In this document: in pieces, positions 12,001 through 18,435 of the stretch | How the letters are laid out: the number at the start of each line of letters is the position of its first letter | Numbering within the stretch: the stretch's first letter is position 1 | Assembly: GCF_002953255.1 (NCBI RefSeq) | Contig: NZ_CP026498.1 | Span: forward strand, 9,683,605-9,747,604 | Reading direction: 5' to 3' | Length of the DNA stretch: 64,000 bases | DNA from: Streptomyces sp. CB01881 | GTDB taxonomy: Bacteria; Actinomycetota; Actinomycetes; Streptomycetales; Streptomycetaceae | Notes under the pieces: model-generated | What the model was told of the DNA's origin: nothing | The model's input: the letters and a program-made list of their open reading frames with translations, nothing else | The model's database searches: none | Translations under genes and position numbers: made by a program

Positions 12001-15000
12001 CGCCGCCCTCGACCACCGGCCTGCCGGTCGGGTCGAAGCCGACCTTCGACGCGACGACGACGTGACCGGACCCGGCCTCCGTCCTGATCCGGCCACCCGG
12101 CTCGACCCCCGGTGCCACCCACACCGGACCGTCGGCCGCCACAGCCCTGATGTCCCGCAGCCTCGGGTTGGCCCAGACGCGGTCCATCACCTCTTGGACG
12201 TAGGTGGAAGAAGCCCTGCCGAAGTCGCACGCGACGAACTCGACGGTGCGCCGGCCCGGGGGCAGGTGCCCGTTCTGCTCCAGCCCGCGCACCAGATCGG
12301 CCATGACTTCCGGCCTCATCGGCTGCCCGTTCTGCGTCGGGCCCCCGTTCGCGTCGGTGTGCATCACCACCCGGTAGTGGGACTCACTGACCGGGAGGAG
12401 CCTGAGCGTGCCGGCCACGCGCGAGTACGCTTCTTCGCGGCCGATGAACCAGCCTGCCCGCGCACCCGATTCCAGGGGTTGGCCGTAGTACTCCGGGGTG
12501 CCGGACTCGTCGCTCTCCAGGTACGCCAGCTCGTCCTCCGACCGCTGCGCGTCGGCCCCGTCGTGGTCCTCGCCGCGGTGCGACGACGTGCTGCCCGCCC
12601 CCGCGGCGGGCTGGGACTTCTCGTGACCGAGGGGCGGCCCGGCCGGCCCGTGGTCCACCGCAGCATCGGATCCCTGGTGACCCACCGACGACCGGGGCTG
12701 CTCAGGCACTGGAACAGGCTCAGACCTGTCACGACCCACCGACGACCGAGGCTGCTCAGGCACCGGAACGGGCTCAGGCCTCTCACGACCCACCGACGAC
12801 CGGGGCTGCTCAGGCACCGGAACCGGCTCAGGCCTCTCACGACCCGCCGACGACCGAGGCTGCTCGGGCACCGGAACGGGCTCAGGCCTCTCACGACCCG
12901 CCGACGACCGGGGCTGCTCGGGCACCGGAACGGGCTCAGACCTGTCACGACCCACCGACGACCGGGGCTGCTCGGGCACCGGAACGGGCTCAGGCCTCTC
13001 ACGACCCACCGACGACCGGGGCTGCTCAGGCACCGGAACCGGCTCAGGCCTCTCACGACCCACCGACGACCGAGGCTGCTCAGGCACCGAAGCGGTCTGG
13101 TCGTGCCTGGGTGCCGACGGCTCCGGAGTGTCGGTCTCGTGCCTCCGGGTCGGACCGGATCCGTTGCCGCCGCCCTCGGTGGCGGTCCGGACCTGGACGG
13201 GGATGTCCTGGTCCTCCTCCCCGGCGCGGGACTTCCCCGGCTGGTCCTTGTTCCCGGTGTGCGCCCGCTCCGAGGTGTGGGACGCGTCGGTGTTGCCTTC
13301 CGAGGACGTCCTGGGCTGCGACGTCTCCGCCCCTGGCTTCGGCTCGTGCGCCGAACCGACCGACGGCTTGCCGGACGACTCCGTGCCGACGGGCGTCGGT
13401 GTGTCGAGGCCCAGCGCCGCGCGGGCCTTGGGACCCATCGGCCGGGGGATCCACAGCGACGTCGGGTGGCCGCTCAGGTTCGCGGCCAGCGCCAGCAGGG
13501 TGCGGGTGTGGAACGGGCCGTAGTACGGGTCGTCGCTGGTGGCGGCGGACTTGGCGTCCCACTTCTGCACCTTGTTCTGGAACTTGAGCTGGAGCGGTGC
13601 GGTGATCTCGTGCCCGAAGTGGGTGATCGCCCCCATCGAGACTCCGGCGACGAAGCTCTCCCAGGTGACGTGGAACTCGTGGTCCTCACTGTAGATCGCG
13701 TTGTACGTGCCCTCGGTGAGGATGTTCTGCACGCCGCCCTTGACGTACATGCCGATGCCCTCGCCGAGCTTGTAGAGGAGCTGGAGTCCGGTCTGGGCAC
13801 GCAGGCCGCTCGCGAGGTTCATGGTGCGCTGGGCCAGCTCGCTGATGACCTTCTGCTCCTCCTTCGATGCCCCCTTGAGGACGGTGTCCAGGAGCTTTCG
13901 GACGGTCTGCTGGTCCACGGCGTAGCGGGCACCGTTGGTGGCCAGCGTCTTGGCGAAGTTCTGGCCGGCCTGGTTGGCGACCTCCTTGCCGATGCCCAGC
14001 TTCGAGAGGCTCTCCTCGAAGCTCCTGCCCATCTCCTGGGTGAACTTCTCGGCGTTCGAAAGCTTCTTCTCGGCGTCCTTGGCCACCGCGGCGCCGGTCT
14101 CCGCGGCGACGGCCTTTCCGGTGGCGGCCTTCGCCTCGGCGCCGGCTGCCTTCCCGCCGACGGTCTTCGTCGCCCCCTTGGCGGCGCCCGCCGCCGCGGC
14201 CCCGGCCTCCTTCTTGACCGTGCTCCCGACCGCCGCCTTGAGGTCGCCCTTGAGCGCGCCCCCTGCCGCAGCCTTGAGGTCTCCCTTCAGGACGCCGCCC
14301 GCCAGGGCCTTGACGTCGTTCTTCGCCACGTTCCCGGCCGCACCGCCCAGCCCCTTGGTGAGGCCCTTGAGGTCGGCCCTCAGCAGGTTGCCGATGCTCC
14401 CGCCGAACAGCTTCCCGAAGAGCTTGCCGAAGCCGAAGGTGAGCAGTTCCAGCGGCCCGGCGATGAGGCCGTTGATCGCCGCGAACTTGAGCGTCTGGAG
14501 CGTGGCCTCGCCGTCCCACTCCTTCCGGTGCCCCTTGCCGATCTGGATGCCCTGGATGATCACGTCGAGCATCAGGCCGGTGGTGACGCTGAGGAACTCG
14601 TGCAGCGCGATCTGCCTGAGCAGCCAGAGGAAGACCTGCTTGATGATCTGCGCCGCCGCCTCCCGGGCGGCGAAGATCGTCGCGAGCGAGGCGCCGAAGG
14701 TGAGCGGGATGTTGGCGATCGCCCAGGCGATCTGGGCGAGCAGCTGGATGAGCTGGCCGATGATCATCCACTTCGTGTACTCGACCTGGTTGGCCACCTT
14801 GTGGGCGAACTCGCCGAGTTCCTTCGCCGACGCCTCCGCCGCCTTGAGGTAGTCGACCCCGTCGTTCCCCTCGACCCCCCCGATGAGCTGGAGCATCCGC
14901 GCCTCGAACTGGTCGGCGGCCTCCCCCTCGAACTCCCTCTTGCAGCTCTTGATCAACTCGACGATGTAACCGCGCAGCTCGGGCATGTCATTCCCGATCG

Positions 15001-15112
15001 CCAGGTAGTCGTCACCGGCCGTGCGGAGGTCGTCCTCGTTGGCCTCGGGCCACTTCATGCCGCTCACGAGGGAGAACACCTTGGCCAGCCCCGGGGGCAA
15101 CATGATCGACAC
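1..15112 (-). CDS. Giant multi-domain ESX-associated polymorphic-toxin-like protein (3' end beyond window)
   Basis: One reading frame stays open from a GTG at 15112 (AGGAG 8 nt upstream) to base 1, at least 5037 codons. The N-terminus (about 1-480) is helical and resembles the WXG100-like N-terminal region of CpnT-type secreted toxins. Residues about 676-808 are Pro/Glu repeats. Around Cys962 (VACDFGR) it looks like what is called a lonely-Cys domain in giant streptomycete proteins (from memory). A long helical, charged stretch follows. Enzymatic-looking modules then come in order: papain/NlpC-like (Cys2123 in NCWE, His2192 in LSHVALATG); zincin 1 (HELGH from His2395); protein-glutaminase-like (Cys2740, His2797, Asp2818); OTU-like (DGDC at Cys2965, His3077); zincin 2 (HELGH from His3266). 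After an unrecognised region come beta-rich units starting RLGxSD (about 4015, 4808, 5025). It is last in an eccB/WXG operon, so export by type VII secretion is inferred. Openness is certain; individual module calls are motif-based. Confidence 0.85.
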   Translation of the reverse strand, partial: MSIMLPPGLAKVFSLVSGMKWPEANEDDLRTAGDDYLAIGNDMPELRGYIVELIKSCKREFEGEAADQFEARMLQLIGGVEGNDGVDYLKAAEASAKELGEFAHKVANQVEYTKWMIIGQLIQLLAQIAWAIANIPLTFGASLATIFAAREAAAQIIKQVFLWLLRQIALHEFLSVTTGLMLDVIIQGIQIGKGHRKEWDGEATLQTLKFAAINGLIAGPLELLTFGFGKLFGKLFGGSIGNLLRADLKGLTKGLGGAAGNVAKNDVKALAGGVLKGDLKAAAGGALKGDLKAAVGSTVKKEAGAAAAGAAKGATKTVGGKAAGAEAKAATGKAVAAETGAAVAKDAEKKLSNAEKFTQEMGRSFEESLSKLGIGKEVANQAGQNFAKTLATNGARYAVDQQTVRKLLDTVLKGASKEEQKVISELAQRTMNLASGLRAQTGLQLLYKLGEGIGMYVKGGVQNILTEGTYNAIYSEDHEFHVTWESFVAGVSMGAITHFGHEITAPLQLKFQNKVQKWDAKSAATSDDPYYGPFHTRTLLALAANLSGHPTSLWIPRPMGPKARAALGLDTPTPVGTESSGKPSVGSAHEPKPGAETSQPRTSSEGNTDASHTSERAHTGNKDQPGKSRAGEEDQDIPVQVRTATEGGGNGSGPTRRHETDTPEPSAPRHDQTASVPEQPRSSVGRERPEPVPVPEQPRSSVGRERPEPVPVPEQPRSSVGRDRSEPVPVPEQPRSSAGRERPEPVPVPEQPRSSAGRERPEPVPVPEQPRSSVGRERPEPVPVPEQPRSSVGRDRSEPVPVPEQPRSSVGHQGSDAAVDHGPAGPPLGHEKSQPAAGAGSTSSHRGEDHDGADAQRSEDELAYLESDESGTPEYYGQPLESGARAGWFIGREEAYSRVAGTLRLLPVSESHYRVVMHTDANGGPTQNGQPMRPEVMADLVRGLEQNGHLPPGRRTVEFVACDFGRASSTYVQEVMDRVWANPRLRDIRAVAADGPVWVAPGVEPGGRIRTEAGSGHVVVASKVGFDPTGRPVVEGGGSWREYVSPLSAEGLVRQAGDRPPVHEYASDLPVDYTAGTVTRDMKEAVAFGTDPKARFPQEQGRARDDNGETLTDNAGDSQREAHPGELTGEGTMRPGDGPSADHTAAGAAYRLTPAPEHARADAADPRHEQWEQAQRDLQDTYDAKLAEAAEKQQQDPDGSGRPHDTEAEEALGKSLAEGPVRFPEDAPADLPVLVRQRARDLMYAELEARPEERAQILAGLDGITQLASVREAAVRVAMQRFEHTVTEWSAPPRVLGEGDGGAARHRPAELPAATVDLIRREASAEFRTRAEEQITRIYATAEHLTAASNAEAARTLDRMAEHLSGELDHRAGRELLLDRADRIVDRADGGWFDRIDAADRELLASAGVTERPELSPDSLTLIRESLRERLTAEFDSTAGPVDGAAGPRRDRRTAADLLAQTLAGHAEALPHEFAVQAAREAVIRRAAEETEKAADSWAGSEGNGERARSLGVTEHDVQRARATVGREVAEALDRRLVEHLNRPDRNEPDPALAEDLAGLTATAGLHDRLSHQGARLAVIRSAEEAARQAAGKHGGGLSADSADRVRTGHSDRIGEAFDRAFRTPADLAGPEAAGRHEQWLAEHGRLTDELPDRVRFEAEVMPALRDAAEGYQELAARHTLSEELVNSLRRDYGDDFFEQYRELWGPAGLDGAGWRRHQAAHEDVFGRAPERESGEAGQRAGDAADEIALALTLREPPRTGLETPDGPGRPGRTANRPEAAADEVAPRTEDGPQTDEVAPRTEDGPQTGEVAPAAPPRSDAPADQAAATHREVAQEAVQAVTGPQNPGDRTPARPDTSAPDTPELALSRVNQVLGGPEAMRGLQMSSGRYVGLDEPGHNMLADVRGLADRLTGLGLLDPGTKAGLDALHDKELAKPKSRRPVPEWQTKLPVGHARRLRAGELDLVEPVVTAAAGYLGPVLRPDHASGLGVRIEREVGPGAPNERADVRALAEHLRGRGRLGTDAFERLADHLDGRPTPEGTDPLGPLHDAALTLRADHLAGRLDLPAPDGGHRLVAAMGEPGLRMTWRVSGANPPHPASDFNLWATGARDDAPPLAESTTLNCWESVMLVAHHAGLLPKEWIRETYRGFGDTAWDAHLRDRLLPLGRTSYDSGAGPLPRAGDVVVFRNDLSHVALATGRTEDGAPLVLSFGVGVDGKASADEVALLTVDDVLLSQAEFGPGPWFQEHESAQDRDVAPRLTPTEPVETAVRTPEPDSPAPRMTPNGTPRFVVRSGFEARRFEHDGGPVTDLTVRVAFRDSGRAHDTADVWSKAVRGVEEHLNAPEYRLANGDRLHVTVVRAGADERPHLTVDLVGRDRGMDQRSWWPDAEPVDYAHELGHQLGLRDEYRTTELSHRPDVKGSLFGDYREPAPGGLRQGGLRDRHLDLISAVVGHLDTPATAGSHPGTWEAARTAATPHERSHVWVDPVSVPRTGAGEAAPPVPRNPEPPTQHQVTAGHQQAWIPTPVNDATVESVARGLMAHLAVATPDRDAIAVLISALGTERAHFDRLVIRFAEENAGQDVVPLLHAAAQHGPLGLLTADLVPALFGRADVRPPADLAMMLRHPQDLARAGQIRTALRDGSLDDLLGVISPLRQDLRTLWRVIDIYERGTGRPLLEEVRTRYPEAGDLTSYLMGGGVLERQVVDHAEVMGLFHDMQNLRYEDTTEGSQQVPFDFPDDGCFNRAHLMAVRLTELGVASQKVFVRYQTAPDTPGLAVASMNAADATANAAGTVRWDWHVAVVVDVDVNGDGGRHAMVLDPSMADRPLLVDHWIAGMGVRVGTSMDIGSSHADVTSQLTGFRNNTALETDPLGYPIGVATHHTTERHTYYLAASSGSGQPDGASLEASERHFRDKEVDGTDDRRINGLMRSFDRLLAQPTGSGQTWSAEDHPVELFSPVRVPPDGDCLYHAVNTVLFPGVPDALALRTRVLDWVLENDNLLAVTTFAAEHGTTINDLALTIGLTGNWNTAAGDLAPRVVASALGVRLHIHQNGAQTHVLEPLNGQQATRDVHLALAGDHYSAFVPDRPAEAEGGLKRPHEDGGDDNGTDQGGSAGKRARPLEEVAPRLTPTEAVETVVRTPEPDSPVVDSLTPRSSFDRTPRFVVRSGFEARRFEHDGGPVTDLTVRVALREGGGHDAGSVWGKAVRGVEEYLNAPGYRLANGDRLHVTVVRAGADERPHLTVDLVGRDRGMDQRSWWPDAEPVDYAHELGHQLGLRDEYRTTDLSHRPDVKGSLFGDYRSPAPDGLRQGGLRDRHLQLISSVVGHVEAPHVTGRHDLTFDQARAGAPSHERSHTWVDPVSDPLKQAAQAVARPAEPPVVVPQMFGTQSASGVSHPERWLIQQPGYASGDQFGISVALLHDRNGHVLIARGPQPGAAGYVEGRDKSEEIAAFYRSTGIGGDRIRFVDAPGLDKKTVWSALNHEAKRIAKEEWHVPKRSADIRDVTAGTDHVAAHFSPTLRETVREAWGLTDRYDPQIRSWLEGRGIALPVPTGRKVLVLWSRFTGKAADWSTLRGRMEHDTSFQGVRQILRDVAREYDAVVITGDPHPRAERDGKWEQLVAEMSSELSHANIHQITGFWRDAGPEVTSWTGNDRTGQLRLYDYLNRLYGVDHLGFRSGNLEAAALVGHRVTYLEDFGATGSDRMARWHRRTDVPDAITTAMGGMAPGYERALVSTPPTASGRHSKQFERAWARDNYQPPSVDAMWRKPVEVYSQERGFGLNDLDVIRRRLNLPAVDRAAGREAFFADRVEHLQRRYQALLGNVANFTYGSAAMNSFRSWNDHDFTTRPKPGRAEAFYNRLVAERLPGLPAMWTEYRRLAVEAYYQQFQQHEPMDISEVAPPAPPRTDPSGLTESPGAASSSSAAPGHLAAPPGAVPSNVARERYGLSDGDSGRFQQTGQDHGAVVNARPPGDLAGSGDAPGPHPVVDPRPAADQQLQPAVPPAPPVPLAPARFGEHRLGASDVLVSLRHDEAAVFRQLTEHFTAALPGERAAAQTLAESLFGGEVLRPLLSVLSRGDVREVPFSAGSWSGTIRITATVGTSVHRRTIENFEFEYGSEQQTTVGVTADGLWQANLGLQVKGKFGSGGDLTETLGYQQGWMTGTSTADAGRTLARGKTSETAAVFETGFRVGVEFAEAHYRGVPRPVAVTEPVHLDLTGEVAVPLRETGNAPTGLDLHFAVPHGIAEHRRLAGSHIVTDVWALDRPVVPAAPAAVPAREGAGGIELVPVGEGAGSAPAPTAGLTTGPALTGMAKVVAGFEHDAAGYFGDRWPELKAKLLDEIDLGTLHQDLKALMSGQELTVTLDSLTGPTAVVTLRRATVSRMQQVANLPSTEFNIGTGTARAHVEQVTGSKEWQTLPSSVGNGTGKSWSAGLGVAGRAGRDHVELRGSGDELSLSTKVKSPAVAFEGEARIEVRFGWQSRLDRPADATFDTTVGFRSVIDRDDAVPVPITVDPQTQERSQPPAFTLASEFTPPQPTPHLLDTSVPGPPDGVWPGPGHTGLPDGTTVRDLRDIAPLHRRLDEIGRAQLGERGWQAVRADVLQSFSHAAVSAHLVAMTRGSGLRTPEVTLGPLKGLHMTLTAEVVRMAHRRGQDSADLNPVREGGTVESRRYLRSDTTSGQIQGGGKAVTQVRDHALDAEGKPFKDGFQGGATVSREVRSRDGWRGGTSTKSYASGKYRSPQELYDTEVRLDLTVNGVRDAGDPVRIAAELSLERVHTAPRLVGADDLHGFTGPARTDHPAPPVAQPPLGPEVGRNRLGQSDVVLSFGAGDTAVLRRVEGALGQLGAVPAQLSARLARQLDPIALKAALSGLSRGGAIRIPVDHGNWTGTVVVTAALSGLRHRESVPGFEFELGSQQRGTTGFTWDRRTRHRIRVQLRGTLPHVTVSGEYAHTHDSLQGLTVDRTGGTGSRGKSVEEADVLAGSADFTVTFEPGRWSRRLPPITEPITVPVVVATPHREAVPPAPAVRLPGHRLGSSDIVT
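5215..5750 (-). repeat. Zincin-module direct repeat, copy 2
   Basis: Second copy of the zincin module, with the same HELGHQLGLRDEY core and the same following ground-plan ending in SHxWVDPVS. It differs from copy 1 mainly by synonymous changes and a short length difference in the linker. The two copies follow different catalytic modules: OTU-like here, papain-like for the other. Confidence 0.85.
7828..8352 (-). repeat. Zincin-module direct repeat, copy 1
   Basis: This segment of the giant ORF encodes an RLTPTE linker, a basic stretch and the zincin core HELGHQLGLRDEY. It is almost identical in DNA to 5215-5750, including long identical runs around the active site. The match is in the same frame and orientation, 2.6 kb apart. 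Confidence 0.85.
12690..13087 (-). repeat. Seven 18-residue Pro/Glu tandem repeats inside the giant ORF
   Basis: About seven copies plus a partial one of a 54-bp unit encode RERPEPVPVPEQPRSSVG with small variations. The repeats sit between the N-terminal WXG100-like part and the lonely-Cys-like module. They probably form an extended linker. Copies are nearly identical, suggesting recent expansion or ongoing homogenisation. Confidence 0.9.
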
Positions 15113-15180
15113 GGTCGGTACTCCTGGCGGTTCGTGGGTCGGGGCTACGGCGGCGGCCGGTGCCGGACGGGCGGCGCGCG

Positions 15181-15480
15181 TCAGACCACGCTGTTGGCGT
15201 CCTCGTTGGCGTTGTCGAACAGGGCGGCCGCGTGCTGTCCGCTCGTTCCCGCGCTGTTGAGCGTGTTGCGCACACCCTTGATCAGCGAGTGCAGGATCTG
15301 GGTGGGTGCGTCGGCGTTCTTGTGGTAGGTCTTCCCGATGTCGTCGTTTCCGGCCGAGTCCCGGTTGAACCCGTCGATGGCGTCGGCCCTCGTCCCCATG
15401 AGGTCGACGAGGGCCGACAGCTCGGGGAACTTGGCGAACGCCGCGTAGAGGTCCGACATGGCGGTGAGCTGCTTAGCCAC
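15181..15480 (-). CDS. Small helical WXG100-superfamily-like protein
   Basis: A 99-residue all-helical-looking protein with no signal peptide. It begins at GTG 15480, which overlaps the stop codon of the upstream YbaB-like gene by 8 nt (GTGGCTAA), so translation is probably coupled. Its GNDDIGKTYHKNA stretch resembles the second helix of small actinomycete ESX partner proteins, but there is no canonical WXG turn. It lies directly before the giant ORF, with about 70 nt between them, so a role as chaperone or secretion partner for the giant protein is a reasonable inference. Function is not demonstrated by sequence. Confidence 0.75.
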   Translation of the reverse strand: MAKQLTAMSDLYAAFAKFPELSALVDLMGTRADAIDGFNRDSAGNDDIGKTYHKNADAPTQILHSLIKGVRNTLNSAGTSGQHAAALFDNANEDANSVV

Positions 15481-15919
15481 GGAACTCCTCCTGCCGCCCG
15501 CGCTTGCGACGCTCCTCCGCGGCCGCGTCGGCGTGGCCGGGCCGCATCGAACGCAACGGCTCCAGCAGGTCGTCCAGTTCGGTCCCGCCGGTCATCGAGC
15601 TGCGCAGCATCTCGCCCAGGCCGCTGAACGCGCTCATCCCCTCGATCACCCGCTCGCCGATGTCGGCCCGGGCGGTGTTCAGCACCTCGGTGAGCACCCG
15701 GCCGAGCTCGGCCGGCGCCATCGAGCGGTAGGCCGAGGTGTGGAAGGTCAGCGAGACCACCTGCCCCTGCGCCCCGACCACGGCCGTGACCATCCGGTCC
15801 TTGGAGGTCGCCGAGGCGGTGGCCGCCTCCAACTCCTTGGCCGTCGCGGCCATCCGCGCCTGTTGCTCGGCCAGGGTGGCCATCGCCTGTTCGATCTGCT
15901 CGGCGTACGAGAACGACAT
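15473..15919 (-). CDS. YbaB/EbfC-family protein (EspL-like) of the ESX locus
   Basis: 148 residues from ATG 15919, which has GGAGGT upstream; the in-frame GTG 15 codons earlier lacks a site. The protein has an N-terminal helix (YAEQIEQAMATLAEQQARM), then a beta strand pair (VVGAQGQVVSLTF) and a C-terminal helical arm. This is the YbaB/EbfC nucleoid-associated fold. In mycobacterial ESX loci the YbaB-like EspL stabilises and helps secrete ESX substrates; that parallel is family knowledge, not proof here. The C-terminus is rich in Arg/Glu. It overlaps the next gene by 8 nt. Confidence 0.8.
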   Translation of the reverse strand: MSFSYAEQIEQAMATLAEQQARMAATAKELEAATASATSKDRMVTAVVGAQGQVVSLTFHTSAYRSMAPAELGRVLTEVLNTARADIGERVIEGMSAFSGLGEMLRSSMTGGTELDDLLEPLRSMRPGHADAAAEERRKRGRQEEFRG

Positions 15920-16058
15920 CGCCGGCACCTCCGTCTCTTTCCCGTGACGTGTTCCGGGCCCCACGGGGGCAGGACCCGGAACACGCCGGCTTGTGGGCTG
16001 TCCGTTCCGTTCTACGGACGGACGCGGCCCGGAGGTTCGGCCGGTCGCGGGAAACCGC

Positions 16059-18344
16059 TCAGCGGCCGATGACCCCGGTCACGCCACCGGCGTCGGTGCC
16101 CCAGACCTCCTCGTCCTCGGCCAGCCAGGTGGTGCGCTGCCGTTCCTTCTCGCCCTGGCCGGCCGCGCCGCCGGCGCCGCCCGGCGGCGGCATCATGGGT
16201 GCGCCCGCTCCGCCGGTCGTGGCGACCCGGCGGCCCATCAGCTCGGCCTCCTCCGCGGCGGTGGCCGCCGCGGCCCGCTGGGCGGAGGCGCTGCGCTGCG
16301 CGGCCGTCTCCTCGGCCATCGCGGCGGCGCCCTTGGCGACGCCCAGGGTGGTGGCCATCTTGCCGCCGACCCCCAGCGACGGCGGACCCGCGGCCGCGAT
16401 GCCGCCGCTCGTCCGAAGTCCCGGACCGCCGCCCGACGATTCGCCGAACAGGTCGGTCCCGGTGCCGGTGCCACGCAGTCCGCTCGTACCGCCCGTCCCG
16501 AACGTCTCGCCCAGCCCGCCCCACGAGAGGGGCGGACCGGTGTATCCGCCCGTCCCGCCGCCGCCACCCATGAACACACCCCCGGTCGAGCCGCCGGTGG
16601 CCACGCCGCCGCGCGAGGCGAGCGCCTGCTCCTCGTCCGACAGCAACTGTTCCAGCGGCGACACGGGCCGCCCGGCCGCGTCCCGGACGATGCCGTCCTT
16701 GTCGATGGTCGAGTTCTTGCCCAGCACGACCGGGTTCCCGTTCGCGTCGCGCAGCTTGGCGCCGTCCGGCCCGGTCACCGTGCCGTCGGCGTTCATCTTC
16801 GACCCGACCGGGACCCTGAAGACGCTCCCGGTCGACGTCGGCTGCCCGATGGTGGTACCCGCCGGCACGTGCCGGGGCTTCCCGTCGGAGCCCAGCAGGG
16901 GCTTGCCGTCGGGCCCGATCAGCTCGCCCTTGTCGTTGACCTTGGTGCCGGGCGGCACGGTCAGGGGCTTGCCGTCCTTGCCCAGCAGCGGCTTGCCGTC
17001 CTTGCCGAGGAGCGGCGACTGACCGTTGCCACCGCCGATCCCGCCGGTGCCGCCGCCGATGCCGCTGAGATCGCCCTTCGCGGGGGGCGGCGGCCCGATG
17101 TCGGCCTTCGGCGGCGGGGGGAGACCCCCTCCCTTGTCCCCGCCACCGAGATCCGGGCCCTTGCCGCCACTCGATCCGTCGCCTCCGGTCCCGGGCGGGG
17201 CGTCCGGGCCGGTCTTGGGCGGATGCTCGGTCGGCAGCGTCATCGTCGGTGCGGTGAAGGTCCCGAGGTAACCGCTCGTGGTGTTGTAGAGCGGGGTCAG
17301 GGCCGAATTCGCCTTGTCTGCCGCCGAGTCGAGCTTTTCCACGATCCAGCTTTTCCACTTGTCGACGGCCGTCCTCTCCAGCCAGTCGATGAAGCCGTCA
17401 CCCGCCATGTCCGTGGGCGGCACGAGTACGCCGGTCTTGGCGGTACTGCCTTTCGCGACACCGAGAGCAAGTGCGAAGTCGGCCTCGTAATTGGCATTGA
17501 GGGTGGGTATCACCTGGGCGACCCCCACGGAGAACGCGTACCGTATGCAGGCGTGCGGCCAGAGCCACGATTCCGGGACATCCGGGTGCGTTTCCTCCTG
17601 GAGTACCCAGCTGCCGGTGCCCTCGTACGTGGGCTTGCCTCCCCAGGCGGTGTAGCCGTCCATGTAGAGGCTCGCCACCGCGCCGTGCAGCCCGTCACGA
17701 GCCTTTTCGATCTGCTGCGCGATGACTTCGCCGTCCCCGCCGAGCCGGATGTGGAGCTCCTCGAACTCGCCCCTCAGCCCGACCAGGATCTCCTTGAACC
17801 GGCCGGCCGCGCTGCCCTGGAATTCACTGCCCGCACCGTCGACGGAGTCGGCCCACGCCTGGATCTTCGCCCGCTGGTCCGCGATCCATTTGTCGAGGGT
17901 CCTGATACTCGTGGCCGCCGTGGTGAAACTCTTCTCGCTCGTCTTGTCGTTGGCGAGGACGTTGCCCCACAGCAGCGGGCCCAGGACGAGGTCCGCGTTC
18001 CGCCTGAAGCTGCCGAAGGCGCTGTACGTGGCCCCCGCAGTCGGTTCGTCCCAGAACGGCCAGTTGCAGGTGACGCCGAGGAGGGTGCTGTACTCGGTTG
18101 CTCCTCCCTTGGTGGGGTAGACCCACTCGGCCCACATGTCGTAGCCCGCGACGTCCTCGCTACCGACCGTGCCCTTGACCTTCCGCAGGTCGTTGGTGGC
18201 CTTCGGAGCCGTCGTGAGCTTGTGGCCGGTGATCCACTTCTGGGCCGTCACGGCATCGCGGTCCGTGATGCTGGTGTGGTCGGAGCCCGCGAAGGCCCTG
18301 ATCATGGTTTCCCAGGGGTACGACTTCGAAGGCGCTTCTGCCAT
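16059..18344 (-). CDS. Large ESX-substrate-like protein with Gly/Lys-rich repeat region
   Basis: About 761 residues from ATG 18344; an upstream in-frame GTG (18386) has no ribosome binding site. The N-terminal half (about 1-360) is helical with aromatic-rich segments and ends near a region likely to pair with WXG partners. The middle is Gly/Pro/Asp-rich with tandem LLGKDGKPLLGKDGKPL-type units and related GPDGKPLLGSDGKP units. The C-terminus ends with a conserved-looking WLAEDEEVWGTDAGG tail seen, as I recall, in streptomycete ESX-associated proteins. There is no signal peptide or transmembrane segment. Its position between the WXG genes and the YbaB-like gene makes it a candidate secreted or structural ESX component. 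Exact function unknown. Confidence 0.8.
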   Translation of the reverse strand: MAEAPSKSYPWETMIRAFAGSDHTSITDRDAVTAQKWITGHKLTTAPKATNDLRKVKGTVGSEDVAGYDMWAEWVYPTKGGATEYSTLLGVTCNWPFWDEPTAGATYSAFGSFRRNADLVLGPLLWGNVLANDKTSEKSFTTAATSIRTLDKWIADQRAKIQAWADSVDGAGSEFQGSAAGRFKEILVGLRGEFEELHIRLGGDGEVIAQQIEKARDGLHGAVASLYMDGYTAWGGKPTYEGTGSWVLQEETHPDVPESWLWPHACIRYAFSVGVAQVIPTLNANYEADFALALGVAKGSTAKTGVLVPPTDMAGDGFIDWLERTAVDKWKSWIVEKLDSAADKANSALTPLYNTTSGYLGTFTAPTMTLPTEHPPKTGPDAPPGTGGDGSSGGKGPDLGGGDKGGGLPPPPKADIGPPPPAKGDLSGIGGGTGGIGGGNGQSPLLGKDGKPLLGKDGKPLTVPPGTKVNDKGELIGPDGKPLLGSDGKPRHVPAGTTIGQPTSTGSVFRVPVGSKMNADGTVTGPDGAKLRDANGNPVVLGKNSTIDKDGIVRDAAGRPVSPLEQLLSDEEQALASRGGVATGGSTGGVFMGGGGGTGGYTGPPLSWGGLGETFGTGGTSGLRGTGTGTDLFGESSGGGPGLRTSGGIAAAGPPSLGVGGKMATTLGVAKGAAAMAEETAAQRSASAQRAAAATAAEEAELMGRRVATTGGAGAPMMPPPGGAGGAAGQGEKERQRTTWLAEDEEVWGTDAGGVTGVIGR

Positions 18345-18435
18345 GGTTTCATCCCGGTGAGTCGGAGCGGGTCGGGGCGGCTTCACAGCAACGGGCCGGG
18401 CGGGCTCTCAACCTCGCCCGGCCGTCGGTGAATCC

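Noticed and set aside
6623..15328. 2901-codon plus-strand ORF
   Set aside because: It is an antisense shadow of the giant minus-strand gene. It lacks any recognisable domain, is Arg/Gly/Ala/Pro-rich, and the minus frame shows clear motifs.
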